NCBI GenBank assembly: GCA_007280345.1 | Contig: QYQD01000164.1 | Location: forward strand, 1-33,133 | Length of the DNA: 33,133 nucleotides | Source of the DNA: Deltaproteobacteria bacterium | Lineage (GTDB): Bacteria; Desulfobacterota; QYQD01 | Direction of reading: 5' to 3' | Part shown: positions 7,481-14,894 of the stretch, in pieces | Position numbering within the stretch: the stretch's first letter is position 1 | Layout of the letters: each line of letters begins with the position of its first letter | The notes under the pieces: generated by a model | What the model was told of the DNA's origin: nothing | Seen by the model: the letters and a program-made list of their open reading frames with translations, nothing else | Databases searched by the model: none | Made by a program: the position numbers and the translations under genes

Positions 7481-7885
7481 TCAGTTCCAGCGGTTATCGT
7501 CTTTGATCTTTTTGATCCAGCCGCCGATCATCTTGCCGATCTCATCAACCAGGACGGTGATGGCCTGGTAGCGATTAGCCTCCCGCTCCAGAAAGTGCTC
7601 GTCTTCCTGTTTTCCGTCCTTGAACCGGAAATACCCCAATTCATAAGCCAGATAGAGCTGCATCCGCAACTTCTCGTGGGTTATGTCCAGGTTGGTTAAG
7701 GTGGTTTTCTTGAGATAGCGCTTCTCCCCTTCGGTGATGAGGTCAAAGATTCCATAGGCTGTGTTTCTGATTATGTTGGCTAAAGCGTATTTCTCATGTT
7801 TCGGAAAATGGTTAAGGTAAATATTCAATAACTTCAAAAACTCCGCCAATTTGCGATAAAGCCGTGGCTCGCTGTGTATCCCCAT
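7481..7885 (-). CDS. avd: DGR accessory variability determinant (Avd)
   Basis: 134 aa, all-helical. PKHEKYALANIIRNTAYGIFDLI is the conserved segment of Avd/four-helix-bundle proteins (S23-like), and the C-terminal half is rich in Arg/Lys (KIRMQLYL-type helices, GWIKKIKDDNRW). In the Bordetella phage system Avd forms a pentameric barrel that binds nucleic acid and the RT and is needed for mutagenic homing. ATG 7885 is chosen over GTG 7888 because GAGG lies 5 nt upstream. The gene sits between the target gene and the TR, the classic target-avd-TR-RT order. Confidence 0.88.
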   Translation of the reverse strand: MGIHSEPRLYRKLAEFLKLLNIYLNHFPKHEKYALANIIRNTAYGIFDLITEGEKRYLKKTTLTNLDITHEKLRMQLYLAYELGYFRFKDGKQEDEHFLEREANRYQAITVLVDEIGKMIGGWIKKIKDDNRWN

Positions 7886-7914
7886 CACCGCCTCGTTATC
7901 ACTCGGCTACACAG
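7872..7914 (-). repeat. Inverted repeat just 3' of the variable repeat
   Basis: CTGTGTA at 7908-7914 (coding strand) pairs perfectly with TACACAG at 7872-7878, leaving a 29-nt loop that itself contains a GCC/GGC pair. It begins 5 nt beyond the VR boundary and covers the target gene stop and avd start. Some DGRs need a hairpin or cruciform right after the initiation-of-mutagenic-homing site. Here the arms are short and the loop is long, so a functional role is only possible. Confidence 0.3.
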
Positions 7915-9580
7915 GGTAACAGGCCGCCCGCCACCCCCCATTGGAGTACGAGTTCGTCCGATCGCAGTACCAATGCAGAGACCAGACCCCCGCAAGGGAC
8001 GCGTCGTACCAATACGCACCGGAGAGGGGACAAAGTTCGTTCCGAATATATTGATAAAAAGAATCTTTGCCGAACAGGTTATCGCCACCGGTGCTTAAAC
8101 CAGTGACGGCAAAGGGCAGGCCCAGGCCGGCCAGGAGGTACTCAGCGCCGCTGACGTCCTCGGCTAACACCTGGTTAAAGGCGTTGCCATACCGTTGGGC
8201 GAAAGCCCCACCAGCGGATGTGACGAATACCGGAACGAAAGCGTCCATCATGGCCGCCACCCCTTCAGCCCCCCAATGGTCGGTAGTAATGCCCCCTGGT
8301 CCAGCATTGTTTCCAGAGGTAAAGTCCTTCATGGCCGTGGCTTCTTTGGCGGCGTAGAAGGTGCCCTTAGTGGCAGTGCCCCCACTAACCCATGCCCCCG
8401 TCGCTGTGGTATTTGCCCCGGTTAGAGAGAAAGTGTCGTCGTTAATCTTAAGAATCGTGTAGATTTTGTCGTTCAGCACCGTCATAGGGGCCGCAACTGA
8501 GACGATTTGTATGAGGTTACCATTAACATAGCCATGCCCTGCAATAGTTACTACCGCAGGATTGGCTTCGGAGATTCCGGTAATATTTTTGGTTGCGGCG
8601 ACGCACGTCATTCCCAAGGATATCTCATACATCAGACCGTTGAGGTCGGAGATGCCGCACTCCTGGCCGTTGTGGGTGGTTTTAGCAAACGGAAATCCGC
8701 TCCCGGCCTTGCCGCAGTTACTATAACCGTCAGTCAGGTAGACCACCGTGGTGTCGTCAGTGTCCCGAAGGGCATTGTTGTTGCAGCCCTTGGGGTAATT
8801 CTTGGCCCCGGTCCAGTCGTACCAGGCACACCACGCCTCACATTTGGCAGCCTGCCCGTGGGCCAATTGTAGTAACCCCAGTGCCGCCCGCTGGAACTGA
8901 CTGGTGGCGAAAAAGATGCTGTTGGCGTTCCCTGCTCCATCCACCCCGTCCCGAGCATGGGCAGCCTTAATGCACTCGGAGTAATTATTTGCGATGCAGG
9001 CTGTTAAACCAACTCCGGGGGTGGCAGAGTACATGGGGTTGTGGGCAGAATGGGTGCTGAGGGGCAGGCCATTCTTGACGCTGGCCCCAACATAACCGGA
9101 CCCCTTGGCGACCTTGGAAACCTGGTACTTGTCGAAGAAAAACCCAGACTTCTCCGCTCCGCCGTCAATGAAAGCCCGGTGCAGGGCGTAACCCGCAGCA
9201 TTGGCTGCCGCAGTGTTAGCATAGGCACTGGCGGGTTTGACGTCCACCCAGTTCACCGGAAACCCATTGGCCCCGGTGCCGATTTTGTAAAAAAACTTGG
9301 GTATCCAGCACATCACCGATCCTTCGGAGTACTGGTAATTGCCATAGTTGGGTGCCGTTGAATCGGTATAGCCGGTCAGGAGCGTCATGCCGGAGGGCAA
9401 ATCGGCCGCCGGACAAATCCCGACTGCGAACCCCGGACCCCCGGCGATGCCAATATCGTTCACCGGGGCCGGAAAGGTTTGGAGATAGCGCCTGCTTCCG
9501 TCTGACCCCAGAACATAGTAGCCTTGGCCGTCAAAATTAACTCCCCCATTCCCTCGGCTATTAACAGTTGATGGTCTCAT
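7907..9580 (-). CDS. DGR target protein: C-type-lectin (FGE/DUF1566-like) adhesin with an inserted FCCH-like domain
   Basis: 557 aa. The Trp/Gly/Cys-rich body (e.g. YSEGSVMCWIPKFFYKI, EAWCAWYDWTGAKNYPKGCNNNALRDTDD, CGISDLNGLMYEISLGM) and the C-terminal GAYWYDASLAGVWSLHW repeat fit the formylglycine-generating-enzyme-like C-type lectin fold used by DGR variable proteins. Residues ~328-402 (ITGISEANPAVVTIAGHGYVNGN ... SGGTATKG) look like the small beta domain called FCCH or E1-like in phage tail proteins, apparently inserted in a surface loop. Residues 517-554 are the VR. It probably sits on the virion as receptor-binding protein, though display elsewhere is possible. Start ATG 9580 has GGGGGAG upstream; the gene follows the structural gene by 4 nt. 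Confidence 0.88.
   Translation of the reverse strand: MRPSTVNSRGNGGVNFDGQGYYVLGSDGSRRYLQTFPAPVNDIGIAGGPGFAVGICPAADLPSGMTLLTGYTDSTAPNYGNYQYSEGSVMCWIPKFFYKIGTGANGFPVNWVDVKPASAYANTAAANAAGYALHRAFIDGGAEKSGFFFDKYQVSKVAKGSGYVGASVKNGLPLSTHSAHNPMYSATPGVGLTACIANNYSECIKAAHARDGVDGAGNANSIFFATSQFQRAALGLLQLAHGQAAKCEAWCAWYDWTGAKNYPKGCNNNALRDTDDTTVVYLTDGYSNCGKAGSGFPFAKTTHNGQECGISDLNGLMYEISLGMTCVAATKNITGISEANPAVVTIAGHGYVNGNLIQIVSVAAPMTVLNDKIYTILKINDDTFSLTGANTTATGAWVSGGTATKGTFYAAKEATAMKDFTSGNNAGPGGITTDHWGAEGVAAMMDAFVPVFVTSAGGAFAQRYGNAFNQVLAEDVSGAEYLLAGLGLPFAVTGLSTGGDNLFGKDSFYQYIRNELCPLSGAYWYDASLAGVWSLHWYCDRTNSYSNGGWRAACYPV
7920..8032 (-). repeat. DGR variable repeat (VR)
   Basis: 113 bp at the 3' end of the target gene, coding for residues 517-554. 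Compared with TR it has 17 changes at adenine positions giving 13 amino-acid changes (for example NN to YD, NNN to YCD, NN to YS, Q to R, D to A), while non-adenine positions are conserved apart from two T-to-G changes. The 3' end is GC-rich (GGGGGGTGGCGGGCGG), as expected for the site where homing initiates. Trp and Gly scaffold codons lacking adenine are unchanged. Confidence 0.95.
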
Positions 9581-9584
9581 AGCT

Positions 9585-10247
9585 CTACTCCCCCACCCCG
9601 AAGATTAGTTGCAGACAGTCGGCTGTAAAGGTCGCCCCGCTGGGGGTTACAATCAAGGCGTATAGGTTCCGCCCTGCTGCCGCTTCAACCGGCATGTCAA
9701 ATGCCAAGTCAACCAGCGATGCGTGAGTCATCTCCTTCCAATCGCTGCTTTGGATTTCAATAGTCCCGATCCACTTCAACCAATCGATGGCACTCACGGC
9801 CTCGGCGGCGTCATCAGCATAGGTCCCAGCGAGGTCAGTCCCGAAGATAAAAACCAGCAGATCGGCATTTTGCTTGGCAGCGTCCACCACCTTGAGGCTG
9901 GTGATTTTGCCCTTGCCGGTAGCAACCCTGACCGCATTGGTGATGGTCAACTTACCACCCACCACATCATCAACTGCATGGGCTGTGGCGGCAACAGTGG
10001 GGGTGATGGTGATGAGGTCTGACCATTTACTGGTTTCACCGATGTGGGCTTCGCCGGCGGCGATAGTCGCTATTACCGAACTACCATCCACTACCCACCC
10101 GGAGGCCCCATAAATATAAGGTATCCCGCTGGCCTCATCAAAATATTTGGACCCGTATTCCGCCGTAGATGGACGATCCGCCAAAGCACCACTCCAATGA
10201 CTGATGTGGGCTCCGACGGTGTTTAACAATACTTTAGCCATGGTCAT
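9585..10247 (-). CDS. Probable virion structural protein (220 aa, beta-rich)
   Basis: Not assigned to a named family. The N-terminal half has a SKYFDEASGIPYIYGASGWVVDGS segment like phage fibre or decoration repeats, and the rest is Ala/Thr/Val-rich beta sequence with ASLVDLAFDMPVEAAAGRNLYALIV. No signal peptide or membrane segment. It lies directly upstream of the DGR target gene and overlaps the preceding gene as ATGA at 10247; an in-frame ATG two codons later has better spacing to GGGAG. By position it may be the partner or base onto which the variable protein is mounted; this is inference from gene order only. Confidence 0.6.
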   Translation of the reverse strand: MTMAKVLLNTVGAHISHWSGALADRPSTAEYGSKYFDEASGIPYIYGASGWVVDGSSVIATIAAGEAHIGETSKWSDLITITPTVAATAHAVDDVVGGKLTITNAVRVATGKGKITSLKVVDAAKQNADLLVFIFGTDLAGTYADDAAEAVSAIDWLKWIGTIEIQSSDWKEMTHASLVDLAFDMPVEAAAGRNLYALIVTPSGATFTADCLQLIFGVGE

Positions 10248-10966
10248 ATTCTCCCTTCAAGGACTTCGGATAATTGCACTTTAGGAAATGAGGTAATGGC
10301 GCTTTCAGGGTTTGCGTTCAAGAATTCCACCCCGAGTCTTGCCGCATCCTCTGCGATTGCCGGGAAGCCCTTCAAATGCCGCGCAAAGGGAGGTGGCTTC
10401 TTATTACCATGGGACCCGTGCCAGTGACTCACTTTGCCATCGTCCAGGCACATGTCGAAACCGAGTAAGATGATCTTCTTGACGCCGAAATGCACCGCTA
10501 GGCTGATCGCCGCGGCACCGGAGTTATGATTCCAGGCTACCTTGGAGGGATTTGTACTGAGGCCGTACTGTTTTGAGTCGTTGCCGACAATGCCCCTGCC
10601 GCCGCCCTTGGCCAGATACTTGATCCCCTCGCAATCCCTCTCCGGCTTATTGGCAAAACGTGGGCAGCAGGTTATTTTGAGGTTGCGGAACTTGGCCAGG
10701 GCCATCCGGTGCACTAGATACCAGCCGCAGTCGCCAAAAAAGACACAATCCAGCCATGAACCGATCTGGTAGGCGTTGTTGACGCCGATGATATGGGCGC
10801 CATGGATAGGGGCCAGGTAGGGCGAGTAGGTGGAGGGGGGAAGTGCGCCGGTCATCACCTTGCTCACCACGTCCTCCGGAACCCCGAATTGCCGGGGCAT
10901 TGATGGACCACCACCAATTATGAAGCAACTCCCACCGCTCCACATGGGAGGGGCGGTCCAGATCAC
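10244..10966 (-). CDS. Rossmann-like protein related to DUF115/MptE-like phage proteins
   Basis: 240 aa. CFIIGGGPSMPRQFG is the GGGPS nucleotide-binding-type start found in DUF115/MptE-like proteins. HNSGAAAISLAVHFGVKKIILLGFDMCLDDGKVSHWHG matches the later part of the same fold (N-S-G-x-x-A, then G-F-D and a HWHG metal-like cluster). The family includes Maf-type flagellin glycan transferases and a pterin kinase, and phage copies of unknown use are common. Start is GTG 10966, overlapping the previous stop as GTGA; ATG 10945 would remove the first seven residues. Its position between the capsid gene cluster and the DGR suggests it belongs to the glycan-related cargo. Confidence 0.55.
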   Translation of the reverse strand: MIWTAPPMWSGGSCFIIGGGPSMPRQFGVPEDVVSKVMTGALPPSTYSPYLAPIHGAHIIGVNNAYQIGSWLDCVFFGDCGWYLVHRMALAKFRNLKITCCPRFANKPERDCEGIKYLAKGGGRGIVGNDSKQYGLSTNPSKVAWNHNSGAAAISLAVHFGVKKIILLGFDMCLDDGKVSHWHGSHGNKKPPPFARHLKGFPAIAEDAARLGVEFLNANPESAITSFPKVQLSEVLEGRI

Positions 10967-11271
10967 TTGCCCAGGTCCCCAAGCAGCTTCTGAGCGTCCG
11001 CCTGCCGCAAGGCACCCTCATTCACCACCTTGCCGTGAGCATCCACCACGTCGTACCAGCCGGGGCCCCGGGACATGATGCTGTAGCCCCCAGGGGCAAC
11101 TTCAAGCGCCGGTTCCTCGGGGACAGGAGTCATCGGGACAATTAAATCCCGGAAGGCCTTGGGGATTTCTTCCTCGGTGGCTTCAAAAACCTGGTTCGGC
11201 TTGATTATCCGACCACTGACCATCCGGAAAGATTTGTTACTGAGTAACTTCCATTGGCGTTTTTCGCTCAT
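10963..11271 (-). CDS. Hypothetical small protein after the major capsid gene
   Basis: 102 aa from ATG 11271. The ORF track start at 11430 would run back inside the capsid gene; AAAGG lies 9 nt before ATG 11271 (MSEKRQWKLL), which decides the start. The C-terminal part GWYDVVDAHGKVVNEGALRQADAQKLLGDLGK resembles a short beta-hairpin plus helix found at the ends of several phage head-completion proteins. No cysteines, no membrane segment. It may be a neck or head-stabilising protein, but I cannot assign a family. The stop overlaps the next gene as GTGA. Confidence 0.6.
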   Translation of the reverse strand: MSEKRQWKLLSNKSFRMVSGRIIKPNQVFEATEEEIPKAFRDLIVPMTPVPEEPALEVAPGGYSIMSRGPGWYDVVDAHGKVVNEGALRQADAQKLLGDLGK

Positions 11272-11318
11272 GGTAGTCATCCTTTCAAAAGATGGGAGCC
11301 TGATTAGCTCCATCCGGT

Positions 11319-12431
11319 TTAGATGCTGTAGTGGACCAGTCCACAGCGACCGTTGTAATCGCTCCGGATCTGGGGCACGTCCAGGGTGATGACCTTGAAC
11401 TTGTTGATCAGGAAACCCTCTTCCTTCCACTGGATGGTCTGAAGGGGGAGGCCCCGCACCAGGCGCACCGTCTCCGGCCGCATTTCCACCAGGAGGACGT
11501 TATTGGTCGCCAGGGTGTCAGCTACCTTGACCGATGTGATCCCTTCGATTGCCAGGATGCGCTGACGAACCGTGCGAGCCGAGGTGCCGGCGTCGTCATC
11601 GTAGTCCTGGTCCATCACGGTCTCATAGGTGGCCGGAATGTAGAGAACCCATGGCCCGAAATGCAGGTCATCGAGGCTCTTTTGCTTCATGGCGATGACA
11701 TCGGCGATGATCTGAGCCGCGGTCGCAGAGGTCCAGGCCGCAGTTAGGGAGTCGATGTTCCGGTCCGGGAAGTTGACGTAGGAGTAAATGGAGTTGCGGA
11801 GGTTGGTGTCCTTTTCCCCGTAGGCGTAGGTGATGTCGGTGAACAACATCTGCTCCCGGAGCAGGGTTACGGCCCGGGCCGCCTCTTCGGCTTCGGAAAC
11901 ATCCGCGCCTCGGTTGTTCAGGCGCGAGGTCTGGAGGAACCGCTCGTTGATTTCGAAATCCACATGCAGGAGCGGCAGGGGCATATAATGGTGTTTGTAG
12001 TCCACCCGGTCGCCCTGGCTGCGGTTGACGCCGTCCATGCTGATGGTGGCCTGATGAGCCTGGCTGCGGGTGTGCCATTCCAGGACGGTCGAGGCCATGC
12101 CGTTGCCGATGTTCATCACGCAGTTGTTGTCGATCAAGTCCTGCACGCCGGTGAGCCGGATGGTGGCCGCGGTTTGGACGGCCTGCTCCAACTGTTTCCA
12201 TTCATCCCGACGCAAGGTAGCGTTGGCCTGAATGGGGACGGTATTCCGTTTATAGGATTCTTTCTTTTTGGGGTCACCGCCCACATAGGTAGCGATGGTC
12301 ACATAGGACCGGCCATCACTACCAACAAAGGGGCGCATGAGGCCGGGAGTGAGTCGACCTTCCTTGGCAATCATGCTGGCCAGGGCGCCTTGAGGACCAT
12401 TCGGCCCGAGGAAATCAACATTGACGTTCAT
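11319..12431 (-). CDS. Major capsid protein (HK97 fold, encapsulin-like lineage)
   Basis: 370 aa. The segment NATLRRDEWKQLEQAVQTAATIRLTGVQDLIDNN followed by SMDGVNRSQGDRVDYKHHYMPLPLLHVDFEINERFLQTSR is typical of the encapsulin-like branch of HK97-fold phage capsid proteins (linker strand, spine helix, then P-domain). LHFGPWVLYIPATYETVMDQDYDDD and DVPQIRSDYNGRCGLVHYSI at the C-terminus also fit. No scaffold-like delta domain is present, consistent with a separate scaffold upstream. AGGAGAGATATCT precedes the ATG. Gene order protease/scaffold, decoration, capsid is standard. Confidence 0.88.
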   Translation of the reverse strand: MNVNVDFLGPNGPQGALASMIAKEGRLTPGLMRPFVGSDGRSYVTIATYVGGDPKKKESYKRNTVPIQANATLRRDEWKQLEQAVQTAATIRLTGVQDLIDNNCVMNIGNGMASTVLEWHTRSQAHQATISMDGVNRSQGDRVDYKHHYMPLPLLHVDFEINERFLQTSRLNNRGADVSEAEEAARAVTLLREQMLFTDITYAYGEKDTNLRNSIYSYVNFPDRNIDSLTAAWTSATAAQIIADVIAMKQKSLDDLHFGPWVLYIPATYETVMDQDYDDDAGTSARTVRQRILAIEGITSVKVADTLATNNVLLVEMRPETVRLVRGLPLQTIQWKEEGFLINKFKVITLDVPQIRSDYNGRCGLVHYSI

Positions 12432-12468
12432 AGATATCTCTCCTTTCTCGTCAGATTTGCGGTGTTGC

Positions 12469-12936
12469 TTAGACCACCATGACCGCGATGCGGCCGGTGG
12501 TGTTCGTGTCGCCGCCGGAACTGGTGCTCCGGTCCACGGCCTCTAAAGCCATGGCTACGATCTCCAGGGGGAGCTCTTCAGCCGTGCCGGAATCGCCGCC
12601 CACGAACTTTTGCAGGTAGCCGTCGCCATTGGAGGCCAGGAAGTCACCGATGACTACGTTTTCGCCATCAGATAGGAGGGCATAAACCTGGTCGCCACGG
12701 GTAGGAATCCAAACCTGGACCGGATCGGCGGCGGCATAGGCCTCGTCGATAGTCTTGCCCTGGAGTTCGTCTTCGAGCGCGAACATGGGAATGGCGTTAC
12801 CGTTCGCGGGGGTATGCGCACGAACCAGGCCAGTGCTCATCAACTGCACCAGCATCCCCGGAGTGATGGCCGCGTTGGCAATCCATTCCTCGATGACGTT
12901 TGAATACTTCTTTAGTTTGATCGTGTTCTTGGCCAT
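12469..12936 (-). CDS. Capsid decoration / stabilising protein
   Basis: 155 aa. AAITPGMLVQLMSTGLVRAHTPANGNAIPMFALEDELQGKTIDEAYAAADPVQVWIPTRGDQVYALLSDGENVVIGDFLASNGDGYLQK is a well-recognised pattern of small beta-barrel head proteins encoded just before phage capsid genes (gpD-like role). Gly/Ala-rich beta structure, no signal peptide. It would bind the outside of the expanded head and stabilise it. Start ATG 12936 has AGGAGCAAT upstream. It lies 37 nt upstream of the capsid gene and 32 nt downstream of the protease/scaffold gene. Confidence 0.75.
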   Translation of the reverse strand: MAKNTIKLKKYSNVIEEWIANAAITPGMLVQLMSTGLVRAHTPANGNAIPMFALEDELQGKTIDEAYAAADPVQVWIPTRGDQVYALLSDGENVVIGDFLASNGDGYLQKFVGGDSGTAEELPLEIVAMALEAVDRSTSSGGDTNTTGRIAVMVV

Positions 12937-12973
12937 AATATTGCTCCTTTCTCAGTTTTCTTGGGTCCGCCCC

Positions 12974-14578
12974 TTACTCGACGCCCGGGGGCAGGAGTTC
13001 CTCACCTTCATAGGTCGCCGGGGTGCCACCGCCCAGGGGTGTGAAGTCGGTCGGCAGTTTGGCGATCCGCGCCACCTTATCCAGGGCTTCGATGCTCATG
13101 GCAGCAAGTTCTTCCGCAGTGTAAACATCGGGGCTGGCCGCGGTGATCTTGGCGATGATGCTGGCGCGGTGGGCCTTGTGGAGTTTGATACCGTGCTCCA
13201 CCGATGCCCGGGTTTCTGCCGGCAGGAGGGCCAGGAACTTTTCAGGGTCTCCGAGCTGCTCCTGGAGCACCTGGATGGCCTGCTCCTTGTTCATTACCGG
13301 GGGCGGGTCCGGAGCCTTGGCCGGAATTTCAACCGGCGCCAACTTTTCGAGTTGCTCCGCGGTCATGGTCAACAGAATTTCCCGGTCCTCTGCGACCCAC
13401 TTGGTCTCGGCGTTGGCAATCAGCGCATCGACCTTTTCAGGGCAGCAGGAACCCTTGCTCTTGTCTTTTTCCGACATGGTTTTCACCTCTTGATTTTGGT
13501 TTGTGTTAATATACTGAACTTCTCTCACGACGGGCTGGGCCTCGCCGGTAAAGTCGATAGAGCCATCACTGGCCTGGTTATAGTTCCGTTTAAACAGGGC
13601 CTCGCCGTCCGGGTTCATGGGCATATCGCCACCCCGGGGCCTGACCCGATAAATGAAAAAGCCGGGGTAGGTTTCTTCCAGGTAGTGAACCTTCGTGTCG
13701 TCATCCATGCGGTCCAGTTTGGCCTGTATCTTCTGGGAGACCTCGCCAAAGCTCAACTGATTGACGGAGAAGCCGGCCAGGGCCAGGCCCTTGAGTGTTG
13801 CTTCCAATTTCTCGTTATCTTTCACATGCTCACCTCCTTTTTCATGGGTTCGGACCCCGCAGCCGTCAGCCCAGGAACAGGCCCCGGTGCCCCCGGGAAG
13901 CAGGGCCAGGTGATCCGGTCGGTGACTCCTGGCGATTGCCTGGTAGGCCTCCCCGTTCCAATCCCCGGTGACCTGTTCATCATCGGTGAACACCCCGACG
14001 CTCACGTCGAGGGGGAGGCCCTGGCGGATGTAGGCCAGGGCTTCGGGGGATATCCGGCTGATAGCATCCAGGTCAATATATGCCTCGGCCCGGAGCCGCC
14101 CGCCGTCCATCTGGGTATGATAGACCCGCCCCACTGCCTGACTGTCGATGACCTCGGGGTCATTGCAGGAGATGTTCATCCCATCCTCTACCGGGTGCTG
14201 TACCGAAATCGGGATACCATCCCAAGCACCAGGGAACCGGCCCATTTCATCGGCCAGGTGGAGGAGGGGGCCGTGGCTGCCGGCGTGAACGCCCTCTGTG
14301 AGCATTATTACGGGGACCACCAGATGCTTGCGGCCCTGGTGCATCTCTTCTCGGATCGTGTAGCTTTGAGCCTTGAGGCCGTAGTGTCCCAGGTGGCCTG
14401 CCTCGTTTCCAGCAACCCCGTTGGCTTGGCGAATGGCAGCGGGGGCGCAAGTGGCATCGGTGCCGCCGTCAGCCAAACATTTCGCCAAAACAGAATTCGC
14501 GACGGCCACCCATTGCCTTTTTGCGCTGTCGCTCAGGCCTTGCTTGTGAGAATCCACATCCGCAATTGTCCAGGGCAT
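12974..14578 (-). CDS. Head maturation protease fused in frame with scaffold (DUF2213-like protease + C-terminal scaffold)
   Basis: 534 aa from ATG 14578 (MPWTIADVDSHKQ), chosen because GAGGG lies 5 nt upstream. Domain order: a ChaB-like N-terminal segment (SAKRQWVAVANSVLAKCLADGG, residues ~16-45), a DUF2213-type prohead protease core (HLVVPVIMLTEGVHAGS ... GIPISVQHP ... LDVSVGVFTDD ... DHLALLPGGTGACSWADGCGVR), a middle region (VHYLEETYPGFFIYRV), and a charged helical C-terminus typical of scaffold. Two in-frame internal starts with strong Shine-Dalgarno sequences (GTG 13825, ATG 13477) suggest that shorter proteins are also made, as in lambda C/Nu3. Confidence 0.8.
   Translation of the reverse strand: MPWTIADVDSHKQGLSDSAKRQWVAVANSVLAKCLADGGTDATCAPAAIRQANGVAGNEAGHLGHYGLKAQSYTIREEMHQGRKHLVVPVIMLTEGVHAGSHGPLLHLADEMGRFPGAWDGIPISVQHPVEDGMNISCNDPEVIDSQAVGRVYHTQMDGGRLRAEAYIDLDAISRISPEALAYIRQGLPLDVSVGVFTDDEQVTGDWNGEAYQAIARSHRPDHLALLPGGTGACSWADGCGVRTHEKGGEHVKDNEKLEATLKGLALAGFSVNQLSFGEVSQKIQAKLDRMDDDTKVHYLEETYPGFFIYRVRPRGGDMPMNPDGEALFKRNYNQASDGSIDFTGEAQPVVREVQYINTNQNQEVKTMSEKDKSKGSCCPEKVDALIANAETKWVAEDREILLTMTAEQLEKLAPVEIPAKAPDPPPVMNKEQAIQVLQEQLGDPEKFLALLPAETRASVEHGIKLHKAHRASIIAKITAASPDVYTAEELAAMSIEALDKVARIAKLPTDFTPLGGGTPATYEGEELLPPGVE
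13475..13490 (-). promoter_or_regulatory. Internal ribosome binding site and ATG for a separate scaffold protein
   Basis: On the coding strand AGAGGTGAAAACC leads into ATG TCG GAA AAA GAC at 13477, in frame with the protease ORF. Starting here gives a 167-aa product (12974-13477) covering only the charged, Ala/Glu/Lys-rich C-terminal region, which is what a free scaffold protein would be. Confidence 0.55.
13823..13842 (-). promoter_or_regulatory. Near-perfect Shine-Dalgarno with in-frame GTG inside the protease ORF
   Basis: AAAAAGGAGGTGAGCAT precedes GTG AAA GAT AAC at 13825, with 7-nt spacing. AAGGAGGTG is an almost complete match to the anti-Shine-Dalgarno. The GTG falls right after the usual end of the protease domain (CSWADGCGVR), so the single ORF may really express two or three proteins. 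Confidence 0.55.
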
Positions 14579-14588
14579 AATTTCCCTC

Positions 14589-14813
14589 TCAGAACCCGTA
14601 TGACCTTCGAACCGATGCCGAAGCATCGACAAGCCAAGCCGGAAGATGTTTCTTGGGCTGTATGCTGTTGAGCCTGCCCTTTTTTTCTAAACCTGCACTT
14701 TTGCGTTGCACCAGCCCCCCATCTTTCTGGGGGATGACCGGATGACACCTTTGGCCGGATGCGCACTCGCTGCACAATTCGTCTGGGTGCGGGCACGTTT
14801 CCGGAGTTACCAT
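14589..14813 (-). CDS. Possible small Cys-rich protein
   Basis: 74 aa from ATG 14813 with GGAGG 5 nt upstream, starting MVTPETCPHPDELC. Four cysteines (C-x6-C-x2-C-x5-C) within the first 23 residues could bind zinc. The C-terminal half (LVDASASVRRSYGF) is less protein-like, and no family is recognised. It lies between an intrinsic terminator and the protease gene, filling what would otherwise be an empty stretch of ~315 nt. The ribosome site is good; the coding character is moderate. Confidence 0.4.
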   Translation of the reverse strand: MVTPETCPHPDELCSECASGQRCHPVIPQKDGGLVQRKSAGLEKKGRLNSIQPKKHLPAWLVDASASVRRSYGF

Positions 14814-14827
14814 CCCAGCCTCCAAAT

Positions 14828-14868
14828 AAAAAAAGGGGCCAGGCACCCGTGAAGGATGCGCTGGCCCC
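14828..14868 (-). terminator. Intrinsic terminator upstream of the protease gene
   Basis: On the minus strand GGGGCCAG (14868-14861) pairs with CTGGCCCC (14842-14835) around an 18-nt loop and is followed by TTTTTTT. It lies 27 nt after the 56-aa gene and would end or attenuate transcription before the capsid genes. Confidence 0.8.
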
Positions 14869-14894
14869 GATGGTTTCGACAGCCAATCAGATAA

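Noticed and set aside
12755-14671. 638-aa plus-strand ORF
   Set aside because: It lies antisense to the decoration and protease/scaffold genes, has no coding homology I recognise, and all supported genes run the other way. It is a GC-rich shadow frame.
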